Source: Phoebastria nigripes
Lineage: Eukaryota > Chordata > Aves > Procellariiformes > Diomedeidae
Assembly (NCBI GenBank): GCA_035582835.1
Contig: JAYKAV010000911.1
Coordinates: 486,959-550,958, forward strand
Direction: 5' to 3'
DNA: 64,000 nucleotides
Part shown: piece after piece, positions 61,601 to 64,000 of the stretch
Layout of the letters: each line of letters starts with the position of its first letter
How positions within the stretch are numbered: position 1 is the first letter of the stretch
Translations under genes and position numbers: made by a program
Notes under the pieces: generated by a model
What the model was told of the DNA's origin: nothing
Seen by the model: only the letters and a program-made list of their open reading frames with translations
The model's database searches: none

Positions 61601-63113
61601 GTAAAATATAAGCTACGAGGTGCAGGCTTTAAAAGTTCCCTTGATTCTGATCATTGGGTATAGGAGATTTCCTATAGTTAAAATAGGTAATACTTCTAAG
61701 ACTTCTGTTGGAACTGAATATGAAAGAAACTTTCAAAGTGGGGCAACTATTTACAATGAAATAGCTGAAAACATGACTCAGGAACTGCCAATCTACACAG
61801 AGAAATTCTCTGCATGTGCCTCAACTTGTTGTTGGGTTTTGGTTAGTTCTATAATTCAGCTACATTCTCCGTAATATTATTATATCCATACTTTGTGCAC
61901 AATTTTATTTCCCCTAATACTGTATTGTAGATTTTATTTGAAAATTGTTATAATGTCCCAAATAAGCTAAAACTCTTTATCAAAATAATAGTTAAAAAAT
62001 ATATTCCATTAATTGAACTTTGTATATTTGAAATGAAACCATCTCAGATGTGTGCCACAATGTGGGGCAAAGGTTCACTGACTGTAACTGGGCCTTGGAC
62101 AAAAAATTTAGGAACTATAAATCTGTGAGAAACTTATTGCCAGTGATACCTTTTGTATTTGCATTTGGGAAGTTGGGGAAATGCAATCAAATAATTATTT
62201 CTAAAAAGAAAGCTTGGAGCAGAATCTATTAGAGCTGCTTTCTCTTGTCTATGCAAGGCAAAGTACTGTTCTCAACCAGGCATAGACATGTTCTAATATT
62301 CTTTTATTGCAAACCTACCATTGGGGAAAATCTAGAAGAGGATGTTGTCTGGGTTCTTGAATCCTGCAATGGGTTGCAACACTGATAGCCTGAAATTCTA
62401 GGGAAGCTGACAAAACAGACAAACCAGCAGGTCGTTGGTCTTTCCCTGCAAAACAGCTCAAAGTCCACCTGACTTGCTAGACTCAATGCTGATAGTGGAG
62501 ATGCTGACCTCTAGTATGGGGACAACAGGTGAATTAGAAAGTGTCTGTGCACGCTTAAGAAGATTGCTCAGGTAAGAGAAATTTGAGTTTATTAGAAGCA
62601 AGGGAGTATTTGGAGGATGGAAGTATCTATAATATAAGGAATAGCCTCTACCATAACCAGAAGGAAACAGACTGCTGTAATGAATATTAAAAAGGCTTAA
62701 ACTATGAGCTGGGGAAGGCATACAGCAAAAAGACAATTCAGCTAGGAATAATAGCAATACAAATGAAATTACTTTATGTATCCAATAACTAGAATTGAGA
62801 CTGAAATTCAATTGCTTGGGTGATATGGGAGAAAAGAGGAGAGAAATCCAGTAAGGCAACAAAGGTCAGTGTAAATGATCCTACCAAATCCAATAAATTA
62901 ACAGGTCAGTAGTAAAGAGGTCAATGAAAATGATCTCATGAAATTAAAAACTGCAAACACTTATGAGTGAAAGTTTGAAGACTATCACAGTTAACATAGC
63001 TTATATGAAAGTAGAAGGTAAAAGGGGGAAAGACATTTTTTATCTAGGCAGAGAATACCTCTTCTCAATGAAGACTCCAAGACAAAAAGAAGTCTTTCTT
63101 CTGTTAGTTACTT
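58661..63113. other. Unique AT-rich DNA, no gene seen
   Basis: No gene or transposon was recognised in about 4.4 kb. GAAAATGTGTAATTT is duplicated in tandem near 61067-61098. The frames at 61620-61874 (plus) and 62458-62862 (minus) lack domains. Confidence 0.55.
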
Positions 63114-63116
63114 TCA

Positions 63117-63330
63117 CTCACTCTCTTTCTTTCTCTCTCTCTTTCTCTCTTTCTCTTTCTTTCTTTCTCTTTTTCTTTCTCTCTTTCTCTCTTTCTCTCT
63201 TTCTCTCCTTCTCTCTTTCTTTCTTTCTCCTTCCTTCCTGCCTTCCTTCCTCCCTCCCTCCCTCCCTTCCTTTCTTCTCTCTCTTTCTCTCTCTCTTTTC
63301 TGGTCTTTCTCTCCTTCTCTCCTTCTCTGT
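63117..63330. repeat. Pyrimidine-rich CTTT/TTCC/CTCT simple repeat
   Basis: About 210 bp of nearly pure C and T on the plus strand, with CTTT, CTCT and CCTT/CCCT phases. It creates a Ser/Leu/Phe-rich frame on the plus strand and an Arg/Glu/Lys-rich frame on the minus strand, both artefacts. Such mirror-like pyrimidine tracts can form triplex DNA. Confidence 0.95.
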
Positions 63331-64000
63331 TCCCCATGTACTCCTGGAGCAGAGTAGTTTTCAGTGCTCAAATGGTAAAGCTGTGTGTGGAACAGTTATA
63401 CCTACATGCAGTTCTTTACAATTCTTCCTCTTTTTTCTTGGAGTCTTTTTGCAGAGGAAGGTAGTGGCAATGCAGTGTTCAGTTGGGACTGGACTTTTTT
63501 AGGAGGTGTCTCAGTGTGTTGTTTTTCCTATCTTGTATACTCTTATCTTGCGTATCTTACGTATTCTGCAACCCTAATTATCTACTGTGGAAAGCTGGAG
63601 TGTGATCATGCCTTTGAAACATTTCCACTGCGCTAAGAAAACAGCCTGATAACTGCAATTTATAAACACAAACTGCAAAGCTAAAAATTAGCATGGATAT
63701 TGTTGAACCCAAGCCTTAATGCCTGAGTCATAGAGATGTGTATATCAGGAAAAAAAACCACTGTGGGCTTAAATTTCGTTTTTCTTAAACTGTTTGGGAA
63801 AGAAATCTTTATTCACATTAAGGTTTACAGATAGAGAGGTACAAACATGGGAAAGCTAGCTTCAGCTTCTGGCAGTAAGCTTTGAGAACATTGCTCTTAC
63901 CAACTGCTCAGGTTTCCATATCAGTAACCTACAACACAGTGTTTGGCAATCTTTATCTGATTTCACAAAAATGCAGCAGAAAAACCAGAGGAAAGGCAAC
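63331..64000. other. Unique DNA to window edge, no gene seen
   Basis: The frame at 63385-63636 is hydrophobic but has no start context, splice sites or family match. Nothing else is recognised. Confidence 0.5.

Noticed and set aside
62963..63502. 179-codon Ser/Leu/Phe-rich frame, and Arg/Glu-rich frames on the other strand
   Set aside because: Both are translations of the CTTT/TTCC simple repeat.
1..64000. CRISPR arrays, tRNA genes, rRNA, operons or bacterial elements
   Set aside because: No regularly spaced direct repeats, no cloverleaf-type gene and no dense coding were found; the sequence is vertebrate in character.

Overview
The window looks like avian nuclear DNA with no recognisable host protein-coding gene. 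The evidence for a bird is the CR1 LINE copies, one of which ends in the avian-type 3' octamer (ATTCTGTG repeated), the LTR families with 5-bp target-site duplications, the AT-rich unique background and the lack of any SINE or Alu-like unit. Scattered single Ns and one 616-base N run show a draft assembly. No tRNA, rRNA, CRISPR array or prokaryotic gene was seen. Most long open frames lie inside transposons, simple repeats or the gap. The unique DNA is probably intergenic or deep intronic, but nothing here names the neighbouring host gene.

Layout. 1-470: the 5' end of a minus-strand endogenous retrovirus (leader, Lys-type primer-binding site, internally deleted LTR) running off the left edge. 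2.3 kb: CR1 scrap. 4.03-5.14 kb: a 1.1-kb solo LTR of one family. 5.32-5.89 kb: a solo LTR of a second family (here LTR-B) with a clean 5-bp duplication. 8.83-11.13 kb: CR1 on the minus strand with a broken reverse transcriptase and an unexplained GC-rich 356-bp block inside it. 20.56 kb: CR1 3' fragment. 27.0-28.5 kb: a much older CR1 reaching into the RT domain. 30.4-31.2 and 31.4-32.0 kb: two independent minus-strand LTR-B insertions, the first with a duplicated U3. 40.16-40.76 kb: an older plus-strand LTR-B copy. 45.4-49.7 kb: a minus-strand ERV remnant with integrase, a long env and a possible LTR. 51.16-52.39 kb: a composite locus where LTR-B ends in one orientation enclose a protease/RT piece in the other orientation plus the gap. 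58.15 kb: old CR1 3' region. 63.1 kb: long pyrimidine-rich simple repeat.

How it fits together. The coding content is retroelement-derived and broken. The CR1 RT has a frameshift, a stop and a substituted catalytic Asp. The ERV integrase has its third catalytic position replaced by a stop, and env has several stops. Signals that may still matter are in the LTR promoters (a CRE-like octamer just upstream of a TATA box), in a cluster of five TAATTA homeodomain-type sites at 14.17-14.37 kb, and in a perfect 34-bp palindrome at 26.5 kb. I do not see a new multi-gene system. The most unusual items are the composite locus at 51-52 kb, the long ERV env, the chimeric CR1 and the palindrome.
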